Assembly (NCBI GenBank): GCA_002706605.1 | Contig: PALT01000033.1 | Coordinates: forward strand, 62,001-126,000 | Direction: 5' to 3' | DNA: 64,000 bases | Source of the DNA: Rhodovulum sp. | Lineage (GTDB): Bacteria; Pseudomonadota; Alphaproteobacteria; Rhodobacterales; Rhodobacteraceae | In this document: piece by piece, positions 8,246-16,304 of the stretch | Layout: each line of letters begins with the position of its first letter | Position numbering within the stretch: position 1 is the first letter of the stretch | Position numbers and translations under genes: made by a program | Notes under the pieces: model-generated | The model's database searches: none | Seen by the model: only the letters and a program-made list of their open reading frames with translations | Told to the model about the DNA's origin: nothing

Positions 8246-9598
8246 GTGATTTGGTTGCGGAATTTGGTCGTGGAATATCTGAAACAAGACCCCAGAAACG
8301 GCAATTGGCTCTATCGTCGGCGGGTGCCTAAAGTCCTCAAAGAATTGGTCAAGAAGACCGAGTTCGTTCAGACCCTTGGTCGGACCAAGCAGGACGCCCT
8401 CGTCAACTACGGACCTACCCATCAGAAGATTGAACACCTAAAGGCGTTGGCCGAACGAGGTTACCAAGAGCTTTCCCCCGCAGAGACCCGAGAGGGAATG
8501 ATCGCCCTGTTAGAGGAGTGGGGTGCTGACCCGTTTTCAGGTGGCCGCGATGAGAATGAAAGAACATGGCGGGAAGTCGAGGCAGAGCGCCTTGTCGGGC
8601 CCTATCAGGACGACCTGACAGGGGAATATGATGAGGTTCCAAAGGACAAGGATGAACTGGCTTCTGCGCTATTGGTGGGGGTTAGCGAGGATAGGCCGGA
8701 ACCAACCATCACGGACGCCTTCAAGTTCTACCTTAAGGAAAACCTGAAGGGGACCGCTGAGAAGCAGAAGAAGGACACTCAGAGGCTTCGGCGGGCGGAA
8801 CGTGATCTGCTGGCGGCTGTAGGATCCGACAAGTTTCTGTCTCAGCTAAAGCGTGAAGATGCCCGTAAGTGGAGGGATATGCGCCTCAGCGCCAACGTCA
8901 GCCCCGCAACGGTGCGGCGTGAAAAGAATACGATTTGCGCGGTCATCAATCTGGCTCGTAGTGAACTGGACGCAAGCGGGGAAAACCCGTTCAGCCAACT
9001 GAAACTGCCCAAGTCGGAAACCGGTCGCCAGAACCAGCGCGAAGCCCTTCCGCAAGATGTGATTGATGGGGTCTATAAGGCGCTGGGCGAGGGACCACAG
9101 GACCTCTTGGCAATCTGGGCGCTCTTGGACCACACCGGAGCCAGACCCAGCGAGATAAGCGAATTGCTACGCTCAGAGGTCATCTTGAACCATTCCATAC
9201 CACACATCGTCATTCGCGAACGCGACGACCGCAGCCTAAAGACCACATGGTCAAACCGTGAAGTCCCCCTTGTGGGGCCCGCATTGGAAACCGCCAAGGG
9301 TCTCTTGCAAGGGGCAGGGGAAGGGTCCGCCCCGCTCTTCCCACGGTTCCAAGGTGATGGCGGAATGGATCGCCTGTCCAAGGCCCTCACCAAACGTATC
9401 AGGGTCTTCACGCGCGACAAGAAACACGTCCCCTATAGTCTCCGCCACAACATGAAAGACAGGCTCAGAGCCGCAGAGGTGTTTGAGGCAACCCAAAGGG
9501 CCCTACTGGGTCACTCCTATGGGGCAGGAGAGGCCGCATCATACGGCGGTGCGGTGTCACTTGAGAAAAAGAAAGAGGCGCTAAGGCGTACGTTGTGA
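8246..9598 (+). CDS. Tyrosine recombinase / phage-type integrase
   Basis: A protein of up to 450 residues. An N-terminal arm-binding region includes NGNWLYRRRVPKVLKEL, a SAM-like core-binding domain lies around residues 150-250, and the C-terminal catalytic domain follows. Catalytic residues seen: Arg in HTGARPSEISELL, the box II motif YSLRHNMKDRL, and GHSYGAGEAASYGG with the late His and the candidate tyrosine nucleophile. The GTG at 8246 is the first start; a GTG at 8270 (VEYLKQDPRNG) is equally likely because relatives begin there. Location and direction beside tRNA-Thr are those of a site-specific integrase of a genomic island. Confidence 0.9.
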   Translation: MIWLRNLVVEYLKQDPRNGNWLYRRRVPKVLKELVKKTEFVQTLGRTKQDALVNYGPTHQKIEHLKALAERGYQELSPAETREGMIALLEEWGADPFSGGRDENERTWREVEAERLVGPYQDDLTGEYDEVPKDKDELASALLVGVSEDRPEPTITDAFKFYLKENLKGTAEKQKKDTQRLRRAERDLLAAVGSDKFLSQLKREDARKWRDMRLSANVSPATVRREKNTICAVINLARSELDASGENPFSQLKLPKSETGRQNQREALPQDVIDGVYKALGEGPQDLLAIWALLDHTGARPSEISELLRSEVILNHSIPHIVIRERDDRSLKTTWSNREVPLVGPALETAKGLLQGAGEGSAPLFPRFQGDGGMDRLSKALTKRIRVFTRDKKHVPYSLRHNMKDRLRAAEVFEATQRALLGHSYGAGEAASYGGAVSLEKKKEALRRTL

Positions 9599-9783
9599 GC
9601 TCCTGCGGCTGCTGAACCAAACAACAACCTTTGTAGTCAATTTCTTCACCGTACCCAAAGGGTCAAATTGGGCGGGAAGCGGAAGTTCGCTGCGAATGCA
9701 GAAATGCATCAGCAATCTGTAAGAAGCAGACCTTAGAAAAAACTCAGATCGGCGATGCCACGAGAGACCTATAACCGTTCAGA

Positions 9784-11550
9784 CTATTCCTCAAAAAGCT
9801 CATCCTTTAGTTTTGTAATGTTTGCTTCGCAGGATGTGACGCCTTCACTGAAGCCAACTTCACGATAAGCTGACAAGCCGTTTTCGAAGAACTCAATTGC
9901 ATGCTGAATGTCGGATTGGGCGACCTCCGGCTCTGCAATCCTAGAGTGGTTCCCAAAGATACCCCCTAGCCTACACTGCATGTACCCCCATCTTTGCACA
10001 TCACGTTCCTTGGTAATCCATTCGGAGGCCTTTTCGAAGGAAGCTATCGCACGCATGAAATTGAACTCTTTTCGAGCGTCATTTTCGGCATACAAGCCAT
10101 GTTCGAACAAGACGTCGCCAAGACACAGATGCGCCTCCGCAAACTGGTTGGGGAAAGAGGCCTCTGAATAGGCTTCGATGGCATTTTGAAAGCAGGAGAT
10201 GGCTCTTAGCCGCGCCAAGAAGTACACTTCTTCTTGTCCCTCATTTAGGTAAGCTATGCGAAGCACAACATTCCCGAGATTAAAATTTCCCCCACCCCAT
10301 GCTTCGACGTCACCAAATCGCTCGCTTATCTCGATTGCCTTCCAAAAGGCTTTTTGCGCCTCCTCAAGTGCAGCCAAATCCAGCGTTTCGCCAAACTCCT
10401 CCGCTAGTAGCAGAGATGATCCAAGCCCATTGTAAACATGGCAAAGCAGTTCTCTGTGCTCATTCAATGCCAACGAACTGTCTCGAGCACTCCTGTAGAG
10501 AGCGATCACTTGCTCGATCGTTTCAGAATCTCCCTTAATCCGGCCCCGATCTAACAAAATGTTAGCTAGAGAAATCTGCGCTGATATCTTCTCGTATGCA
10601 AATTCCGGTCCCGTAAGGTGCTTTACAGCGCTCCGTGCAAAACCTTCTGCTTCTCGAAGTAACGATGCTTTTTCTCTTGCGCTCATTGCTTCAGCTCTGT
10701 TCCTTTGAACAAGGCTGATCCTGTAGCATATTCCAGCAACAAAATTGGGAAACTCAGCGGGATCAGAGATTTCCAAGGCATCTTTGAGGAGGCGTTCGGC
10801 CACTTCGAAGTCGACATCATACGAGCGTCGAGCAGCTTCGTAAATCCGCTTGCCAAGGTTTTGGAGGAGTTCTATGGCCACTTCTTTATCAAAGGGCAAG
10901 AAAAACATCGCCGCTTTGCGGTAGTGAGCGTAACTCGCCTCAAAGTCCCCAGCTATGAGCTTTGCGTCCCCCCGTAACGCCCTGACCTCTGCCTGCTTGT
11001 TGACCTCGGCCAGCGTCTTTTCTTGCTGATGTAACTCCTCTGCCTTCTCTAGGATTTCGTCAACATCTGCATACTCACCGGTTTGCAACGCGGTAATTGC
11101 TGTACTCCGTAGTTCTTCGATCTCTGATGAAACAGCCTCCAAGTTGGAAATCTTGTCTCGTAGTCGAACAAATTCTGCCGCTTTCTCACCAAGGTATGAG
11201 TTAAGTTCCTCAAGGGAGGCCTCTGGATTGTCGTGATCGAACTTTTGCGCCAGCTTTCTGATCAGACCGGACGCTTCCTTGAAGGCAAGGTCAAGTGCTG
11301 GATTTGGCTGATAGCTGCCGTTCCTTGCGCACTCATCCAGCTCCTCGCCCGTGATCTCCAAGTAAACGATAAGCGGATCGATGGTCTTCAAATGTGGATT
11401 AGAGACCAGCCCATTTTCAAGCTCGCTGATTCTGCGCACCTTGCCCGATGATCCAAATGCATCTTCGGCAAGCTGGGTCTGTGTAAGGCCCAAGACGCGT
11501 CTTTTTCTGAGGATCAACTCTCCCAGCGCTTTTCCAAAACTACTGGTCAT
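9784..11550 (-). CDS. XRE-family regulator with TPR-rich C-terminal region
   Basis: A 588-residue protein. Residues 1-75 form a Cro/C1-type helix-turn-helix: KALGELILRKRRVLGLTQ, QLAEDAFGSSGKVRRISELENG. A coiled coil follows (about 110-190), then many TPR-like helical pairs (about 190-580), for example GDFEASYAHYRKAAMFF and FANAIEAYSE-like units. The ATG at 11550 is chosen over an upstream TTG at 11583 because it begins the helix-turn-helix cleanly. This HTH-TPR layout is that of regulators controlled by a bound ligand or partner; in Gram-positive RRNPP proteins the ligand is a peptide. It diverges from a 42-residue leader-like ORF across a perfect palindrome. Base composition is lower in GC than in the core genes. 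Function not known. Confidence 0.8.
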   Translation of the reverse strand: MTSSFGKALGELILRKRRVLGLTQTQLAEDAFGSSGKVRRISELENGLVSNPHLKTIDPLIVYLEITGEELDECARNGSYQPNPALDLAFKEASGLIRKLAQKFDHDNPEASLEELNSYLGEKAAEFVRLRDKISNLEAVSSEIEELRSTAITALQTGEYADVDEILEKAEELHQQEKTLAEVNKQAEVRALRGDAKLIAGDFEASYAHYRKAAMFFLPFDKEVAIELLQNLGKRIYEAARRSYDVDFEVAERLLKDALEISDPAEFPNFVAGICYRISLVQRNRAEAMSAREKASLLREAEGFARSAVKHLTGPEFAYEKISAQISLANILLDRGRIKGDSETIEQVIALYRSARDSSLALNEHRELLCHVYNGLGSSLLLAEEFGETLDLAALEEAQKAFWKAIEISERFGDVEAWGGGNFNLGNVVLRIAYLNEGQEEVYFLARLRAISCFQNAIEAYSEASFPNQFAEAHLCLGDVLFEHGLYAENDARKEFNFMRAIASFEKASEWITKERDVQRWGYMQCRLGGIFGNHSRIAEPEVAQSDIQHAIEFFENGLSAYREVGFSEGVTSCEANITKLKDELFEE

Positions 11551-11636
11551 TCCGCAAATTTTCCGCAAGTCTCCCGCATCCAAACCGCCAATCTACAATG
11601 CAAATATTTAATATCTTTTGAGTGCGCATCTAACCA

Positions 11637-11650
11637 GTCGTTCGAACGAC
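11637..11650. promoter_or_regulatory. Perfect 14-bp palindrome GTCGTTCGAACGAC (candidate operator)
   Basis: GTCGTTC and GAACGAC form an exact dyad in the 126-base space between the XRE-TPR gene and the divergent small ORF, ending 26 bases before the small ORF start. The size and place suit an XRE-family dimer binding site acting on one or both promoters. An AT-rich stretch (11600-11620) on the XRE side could hold the promoters. Confidence 0.55.
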
Positions 11651-11676
11651 GATCAACCTCGAAGGAAGATTGTCAT

Positions 11677-11805
11677 ATGAAACTCAGCAGTACCTTTGCA
11701 CTCCTTTCAGCAGGAGCCTCTCTCGCGGTGGCATTTCATCTCGACGCAATCCAAATCATCGCGACTTTGAACGCGATCAGCGTTTGGGCTGCCGTCAATG
11801 AGTAG
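11677..11805 (+). CDS. Small hydrophobic leader-like peptide, 42 residues
   Basis: An ATG at 11677 preceded by a strong ribosome binding site GAAGGAAG (11661-11668), open to a TAG at 11803-11805. The peptide starts MKLSSTFALLSAGASLAVAF, which looks like a signal peptide or membrane segment, and ends in a second mildly hydrophobic stretch (ISVWAAVNE). I do not recognise a family. Its divergence from an HTH-TPR regulator and the shared palindrome suggest that it is either the ligand or signal of that regulator, a small membrane toxin, or an envelope peptide under its control. It is too short for coding statistics; the ribosome binding site and the context are the main support. Confidence 0.55.
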   Translation: MKLSSTFALLSAGASLAVAFHLDAIQIIATLNAISVWAAVNE

Positions 11806-11824
11806 ACATTACTAGAGCATTCCA

Positions 11825-11909
11825 CACGGTGCATAAGCGAAAAGGATCATAAAGTGCACCGTGACCGCTCCGCAATCAAGGGTTGACTAGGTCTACCTCT
11901 AGGGTCACG
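11825..11909 (+). promoter_or_regulatory. Leader with two mutually exclusive hairpins before the ParB-like gene
   Basis: Arm A CACGGTGCA (11825-11833) pairs exactly with arm B TGCACCGTG (11855-11863). The right part of B, CGTGACC (11860-11866), pairs exactly with arm C GGTCACG (11903-11909). A-B and B-C cannot form together. The arms sit in the 126-base leader of the ParB-like gene (start 11932). They may be overlapping protein operators or an RNA switch; there is no T tract. Confidence 0.4.
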
Positions 11910-11931
11910 CTCGGCGGAAAGTGAGAACAGC

Positions 11932-13248
11932 ATGATTTTAAAAGAAATTAGCATCAGTGACCTGATAGTAAATAGAGCCAACGACCGACACGGAGAGCTG
12001 GAAAACGAGACAGCGGCCATCTCATGGCTGTTCAATACTCGTGAGACGCATATGAAGAACCTTGCCAACGACATCGTCGCCGAAAGCAAGATTTATGAAC
12101 CTCCGCTTGTGGCGCCAGAGAATGAAAAATTCGTGGTCTTTGACGGAAACAGACGCGTAACCTGTCTAAAGGTGCTTGAAAAACCTGGTCGAGCTCCAAC
12201 GCTCGAACTTCAACAATACTTCACCAAGTTGCGTAATGAGTGGTCTGGCCCATTTCCCAAAAGAATTTTCTGTCAGGTCGAAGAGGATCGGGACCACATA
12301 GACAATATCCTGTATCGTAGACACACAGGTACTTTGAGCGGCGTCGGGCAGTCGAATTGGGACGACCGGATGAAAGACAACTTCGTTGCTAGGTCGGGCA
12401 AGGCCGTGGGGTTCAACGTAGCTGACGAAATTGAAAGCAGGCTACGCGAAGCAGGCTTACTCCCTGAAAAGAAGATACCTCGCTCGAACTTGAACAGATT
12501 TCTTTCTGCGGAAATCATTCGAAACCGGATTGGGTTTAGCGTTAAGAAAAAAACCTTCAGTTACACACACAAGCCTAGAGTCGTTCTTGGAACATTCCAA
12601 AGGCTGGCAGACGACTTTTCCAATGGGCGCATAGTTCTTGGTGATATCTGGGATAACGAAGGCAAACTGGCGTATGTCGAAAAGCTTGAGGCAGAAGGCG
12701 TCCTACCCAGTGACTCAGACTTTCTGAATGAAAAAGGCGACTCCGACAAACTTCGGCCAACCCCTCCAAAATCCAAGCCCAAACCTAAACCTAAACCGAA
12801 ACCTACCCCCACGAGGCGAACAACGCTCATTCCACAGAAGGACTTTGGGATTCTTTGGACCGGAAAGCAGCAAAGGCATCACGCCATCTGGGAGGAACTG
12901 CAGTTTCATCTCAACATCGAACAGCATCCCAACGCAGTTTCTGTGCTTTTCCGCGTCCTGCTTGAGCTTGCTATCGAGCACTATTCTGAAACACACCGAG
13001 TTTCTCTACATCAGAATGACAAGCTCGCGAAACGAGTTGAGAAAGTCGGGAGCGAGCTTTTCTCCCATGGAAAAATCGATAAGAAACAACATTCGGCGAC
13101 CAAGAAGTTCTCTCAACTAGATCAGTTGGTGTCGGCAGACACTTTGAATCGCTATGTCCATTCCCCCAGCTTTGCCCCCTCGGCAAAGCACCTAGAGGCA
13201 CTATGGGACACAATGGCAGATTTCATTGTCGCGTGTCTAAAGGGATGA
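11932..13248 (+). CDS. ParB/Srx-like N-terminal domain protein with separate helical C-terminal domain
   Basis: A 438-residue protein. Residues 1-90 show a ParB-like fold: an opening strand ISISDLIVNRAND, PPLVAPENEKFVVFDGNRRVTCLKVL with the motif DGNRR at 71-75, in place of the ParB GxxR nucleotide-binding box. A helical middle follows, then a Lys-Pro repeat linker (near residues 282-291), then a helical domain of about 140 residues with FRVLLELAIEHY and LNRYVHSPSF. The last motif resembles helical domains found at the end of several nuclease and HEPN-like proteins in accessory islands, but I cannot name it. There is no sign of a ParA partner, so chromosome or plasmid partition is unlikely. 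It is followed by the MBL gene after 183 bases. Function unknown. Confidence 0.7.
   Translation: MILKEISISDLIVNRANDRHGELENETAAISWLFNTRETHMKNLANDIVAESKIYEPPLVAPENEKFVVFDGNRRVTCLKVLEKPGRAPTLELQQYFTKLRNEWSGPFPKRIFCQVEEDRDHIDNILYRRHTGTLSGVGQSNWDDRMKDNFVARSGKAVGFNVADEIESRLREAGLLPEKKIPRSNLNRFLSAEIIRNRIGFSVKKKTFSYTHKPRVVLGTFQRLADDFSNGRIVLGDIWDNEGKLAYVEKLEAEGVLPSDSDFLNEKGDSDKLRPTPPKSKPKPKPKPKPTPTRRTTLIPQKDFGILWTGKQQRHHAIWEELQFHLNIEQHPNAVSVLFRVLLELAIEHYSETHRVSLHQNDKLAKRVEKVGSELFSHGKIDKKQHSATKKFSQLDQLVSADTLNRYVHSPSFAPSAKHLEALWDTMADFIVACLKG
12775..12804 (+). repeat. Lys-Pro dipeptide repeat (five units) in the ParB-like gene
   Basis: Five tandem six-base units encode KPKPKPKPKP, followed by TPT. They form a stiff, positively charged linker between the ParB-like and the C-terminal domains. 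Tandem units like this can expand or shrink by slippage. Confidence 0.85.
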
Positions 13249-13431
13249 TGTTCGAAGGTGCCGCGGATGTCTGCAATGCGGGGCGGCATCGCAACATTTT
13301 TCAGTGTAGCCCAACGACAGCTTAGGGCTGACCATTTTGGCTGGGGCGAGCCTTTGACAGGAACCAATCACTGAAGAGCGGCCAAGCAGTGTGACCGTAC
13401 TAAGACCGAAATCTTGAAGGAGAGACGATAG

Positions 13432-14649
13432 ATGCAAGTGAGGATGGTGCAGCATGCAGTTGGTCAGGGTGGCTTGCATTGCGGCGAGCTGACGCTTGGT
13501 CAAAGGCCGCTACGCTGGGTCTATGACTGCGGCTCTAATCAGGCCGATGCGTTGAAGCGGGAGGTCGGCTCCATCGCCAGAGACGGCGAAATCGACCTGC
13601 TTTTTCTTTCTCACCTCGACAGCGACCACGTCAACGGTGTCGATCTTCTACTGTCGCAGGTAAAAGTCCGCGAGGTGATCTTGCCCTATCTTAATGAGGA
13701 AGCCCTAGTCGCAACCATCGCGCGTGATGTTTCCCGCGGAGCAGTGACGGGAGTGCTCGTCGAGGCTGTAAGCGATCTGTCGGGTTGGTTTGGAAGCCGC
13801 GGCGTTGAAACTGTCACTTTCGTCGACGACAGCGACGATGAAGGGGGCGACGGTCCGGATGTGCCTGACGCTCCGGCTGGCGGTGGTGATGGCGACTGCA
13901 CCGCGAAATGGACGGGTGAACCCGTACCTTTCCTAAAGACTAGCTCCGTTTCTAAAGCTGGCGCAGGTACCGCAAAGATGCGGCGAGCTTTTCCAGGCGC
14001 GGCTCTCCTTGTGATGACACCGGGCGGGCAACTCAATTGGGGATTGGTGCCCTATGTCCATAAACCTTCCGCTGCTTTGATGAAGGCCTTCAACGATGCT
14101 CTAGATGCCGAGTTCGGTAAAGGCGCGGACAAGACAGCTATCGCTCGATCAGCGAAGGACCCGGCAGTACGGGAGAGGCTGCGTAACTGCTATGACGCGC
14201 TTTGGGCCGATCACAACCTGATCTCGATGACGCTGTACTCCGGTCCAATAACACCGGAAAGCATGGAAATAGATATATGTATTTCTCGACGCTACCCCTA
14301 CTGGCACACCCATCACGAATGGCACGATTGTGGGGGGTGGATGCTCACGGGCGACGCGCATCTCGATGGTTTGCGTCGTCGAAAAAGTTTCCTGAAATTC
14401 TACCGACGCTTTTCAGGACTCACCAACGTATTTATGGTTCCACACCACGGGTCGGTCCACAACCATAGCGACGAAGTATTGAATTCGATGCCAGAGTTGC
14501 GGGTTGGCTATGCTGCAGCCGGACCGAACAGCTATGGGCATCCCCACAATGAAGTGCGCGATGCTGTCCGGGCCCATCACTACGCCTTTTTCCATCAAGT
14601 AGATCACAGGAAATTCAATCAGATCGTAATGAAAGTCAGAAAACGCTGA
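13432..14649 (+). CDS. ComEC/Rec2-like metallo-beta-lactamase-fold hydrolase, soluble
   Basis: A 405-residue cytosolic MBL-fold protein. The metal motif is LSHLDSDHVNG (H61, D63, D65, H66), the HxDxDH form seen in the ComEC C-terminal domain. Later motifs are GWMLTGDAHLDG, VPHHGSVHNHS and GPNSYGHPHNEV, in the same order as in ComEC. No membrane segments are present, so it is not a DNA channel. An Asp/Gly/Pro-rich insert (about residues 138-165) is unusual. GAAGGAGAG before the ATG is a strong ribosome binding site. A small PD-(D/E)XK-like gene follows 41 bases later and is probably co-transcribed. A nuclease or phosphodiesterase activity is likely from the family; the target is unknown. Confidence 0.8.
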   Translation: MQVRMVQHAVGQGGLHCGELTLGQRPLRWVYDCGSNQADALKREVGSIARDGEIDLLFLSHLDSDHVNGVDLLLSQVKVREVILPYLNEEALVATIARDVSRGAVTGVLVEAVSDLSGWFGSRGVETVTFVDDSDDEGGDGPDVPDAPAGGGDGDCTAKWTGEPVPFLKTSSVSKAGAGTAKMRRAFPGAALLVMTPGGQLNWGLVPYVHKPSAALMKAFNDALDAEFGKGADKTAIARSAKDPAVRERLRNCYDALWADHNLISMTLYSGPITPESMEIDICISRRYPYWHTHHEWHDCGGWMLTGDAHLDGLRRRKSFLKFYRRFSGLTNVFMVPHHGSVHNHSDEVLNSMPELRVGYAAAGPNSYGHPHNEVRDAVRAHHYAFFHQVDHRKFNQIVMKVRKR

Positions 14650-14690
14650 TTGGGCGGCATCTCGTACAGCCAAGTTTTGGAGAGCTAGAT

Positions 14691-15170
14691 TTGGATCGCA
14701 ATCAACTGGATGAAATAATCAGCTTATGCCTACAGGAACTCTATGATCAGGATGGTCAAATCTTGGCTCAAGATATCGGCGAGCGTACAATTTGCGGGCG
14801 ATTGGCTATGCTGATGGGCCCTAAGTTTCCGGAATACAACGTGGATATTGAGTACAATCGCAAGGGTCCAGGCATAGAACCAAAAGACATCGAGATGCCT
14901 AATGAGAACGGTGAATTGACGGCCAATCGAGTTTTGCCGGATATCATTGTGCACAAGCGTGGGCACAATCTTCGCAACTTTTTGGTCGTCGAAGTGAAGA
15001 AGTCCACCAATGCCGTCGGTGACGAGCATGATCTCGCGAAGTTACAGGCGCTGTGTGGTCAGCTACGATACCAAAATGGGTTGTTCTTGCGGTTATCCAC
15101 GGGACCAAATTCTGGCTTAGCAGGCGTCCAACGCCAATGGGTTGAAGGGCCTGCGATAGGTGAGCTTTGA
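14691..15170 (+). CDS. PD-(D/E)XK nuclease-like protein
   Basis: A 159-residue protein with a TTG start preceded by GGAGAG. The motif VLPDIIVHKRG (P83, D84) followed by NFLVVEVKKS (E101, K103) is the classic PD...ExK arrangement, with an earlier glutamate at residue 31 in the first helix. A helix with LAKLQALCGQLRYQNGLFLRL follows, as expected for the core fold. This suggests a small endonuclease or nucleic-acid-binding protein of the restriction-enzyme fold. The pairing with the MBL gene suggests a two-protein nucleic-acid-processing unit. No exact family is recognised. Confidence 0.6.
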   Translation: MDRNQLDEIISLCLQELYDQDGQILAQDIGERTICGRLAMLMGPKFPEYNVDIEYNRKGPGIEPKDIEMPNENGELTANRVLPDIIVHKRGHNLRNFLVVEVKKSTNAVGDEHDLAKLQALCGQLRYQNGLFLRLSTGPNSGLAGVQRQWVEGPAIGEL

Positions 15171-15584
15171 ACGGCAACTCTCAAGAAGCCGCGACGCAGC
15201 AATAACGACTTTGACGAATGTCAGCTAAGGGCCGATAGTACTTCGAGTATTGTGGGTAGAGGCGTATTTTTGGGGTTAGAAATTTCAGGCCATATATCGC
15301 TTGGGGCGCGGATGAAGATTTCCCCCATACCCCTACCCGACATTGCACACTTAGCCCCGCTGACCATCCGTTGACACCATAGCCTGTCCAGCGTCTTCCT
15401 TTGTCAGACCCTCATGAAGAAACCAAAACGGTTGGGCGGGGTAGTACCCCTGCCTCAATAGGCCTTGATCTACGGGGACAGTCTCAGATGGCCTAAATGC
15501 TGTCCCAATAATATCGCCGCTGATTTATGAGACCAACATTGCCCCCATTTCATAGAGTCTATTGAGACAAGAAGGGATTGAGCG
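15171..15584. other. Gene-free stretch of about 410 bases
   Basis: I see no convincing coding frame on either strand and no strong hairpin. It lies between the nuclease-like gene and the resolvase remnant. The last part before 15585 (ACAAGAAGGGATTGAGCG) holds the ribosome binding site of the resolvase remnant. It is probably worn-down mobile DNA. Confidence 0.5.
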
Positions 15585-16149
15585 ATGCTCGTAGAGTATG
15601 CACGGACCTCGACATTGGATCAGGTCGCTGGCCTTGAGGCGCATGAGCGTGATCTGGCAACTGCTGGGTGCGAGAAAATCTTTGTTGAACAGGCCTCTTC
15701 GGTCGATGTGAGGGCCCGTGAGAAGCTCGCAGAGGGTGTGTCATTTGTCCGAGAGGGCGGACACCCTAATGGTGACCAAGCTGGACCGCTCTGTGGCCCA
15801 TCTGATGGGGGTCTTGGCTGTCTAGAATGAGAAAGGAGCGGCCCTTCGCGTTTTGAACCTCGGTATCGACACAGGGACCCCGACGGGAAAGCTGATGCCA
15901 ACCATGCTTGATGGGGTTGCGGAGTTTGAGCGAGAGATCATGTTGGAGCGCCGATGGGAACGGATCGCCAAGGCTAAGGCGGCAGGAAAATACAAAGGAA
16001 GAAAGCCCACCGCGCGGGAAAAATCTGAGGACGTCCTGCGCCTACACGCCGAGGGTATCGAAGCAACAGAGATCGCCAAACGGACCGGTGTGGGTCGTGC
16101 GAGCGTCTACCGTAACCTTGCGGACAAGAAAGCTACGAAGAGCTCGTAG
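15585..16149 (+). pseudogene. Serine recombinase (resolvase/invertase) pseudogene
   Basis: It begins MLVEYARTSTLDQVAGLEA, with the catalytic-serine motif ARTST, and keeps the frame to SFVREG near 15757. One extra G in the run after GAGGGC shifts the frame; the family sequence DTLMVTKLDRSVAHLMGVLAV continues in the +1 frame. A TAG at about 15826 then interrupts it, and the rest (ALRVLNLGIDTGTPTGKL, EFEREIMLERR, the C-terminal helix-turn-helix to RNLADKK) is intact. So one frameshift and one stop have killed an otherwise full-length resolvase of about 188 residues. A sequencing error could explain the shift but not easily both lesions. Confidence 0.8.
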
Positions 16150-16304
16150 GACGCTCTTATGCGCTATCTGTCTTAGATAAGATTTCGGGGGGTGTTGGAG
16201 ACAGGCGGGGGTTTTTAATTTAGTTGCCCATAAGGAAAACGAAAACATCCAGCTCGTATTGGATGGTTTTCCGCCCCCGAAATTTCACCTTAGGAAAGTA
16301 AGAA

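Noticed and set aside
12775-12804. Tandem six-base repeat as a possible CRISPR-like or satellite array
   Set aside because: The repeats encode a Lys-Pro linker in frame, have no spacers and total 30 bases.
11932-13248. ParB-like protein as a plasmid or chromosome partition factor
   Set aside because: No ParA gene and no parS-like repeats nearby; the C-terminal part differs from ParB.
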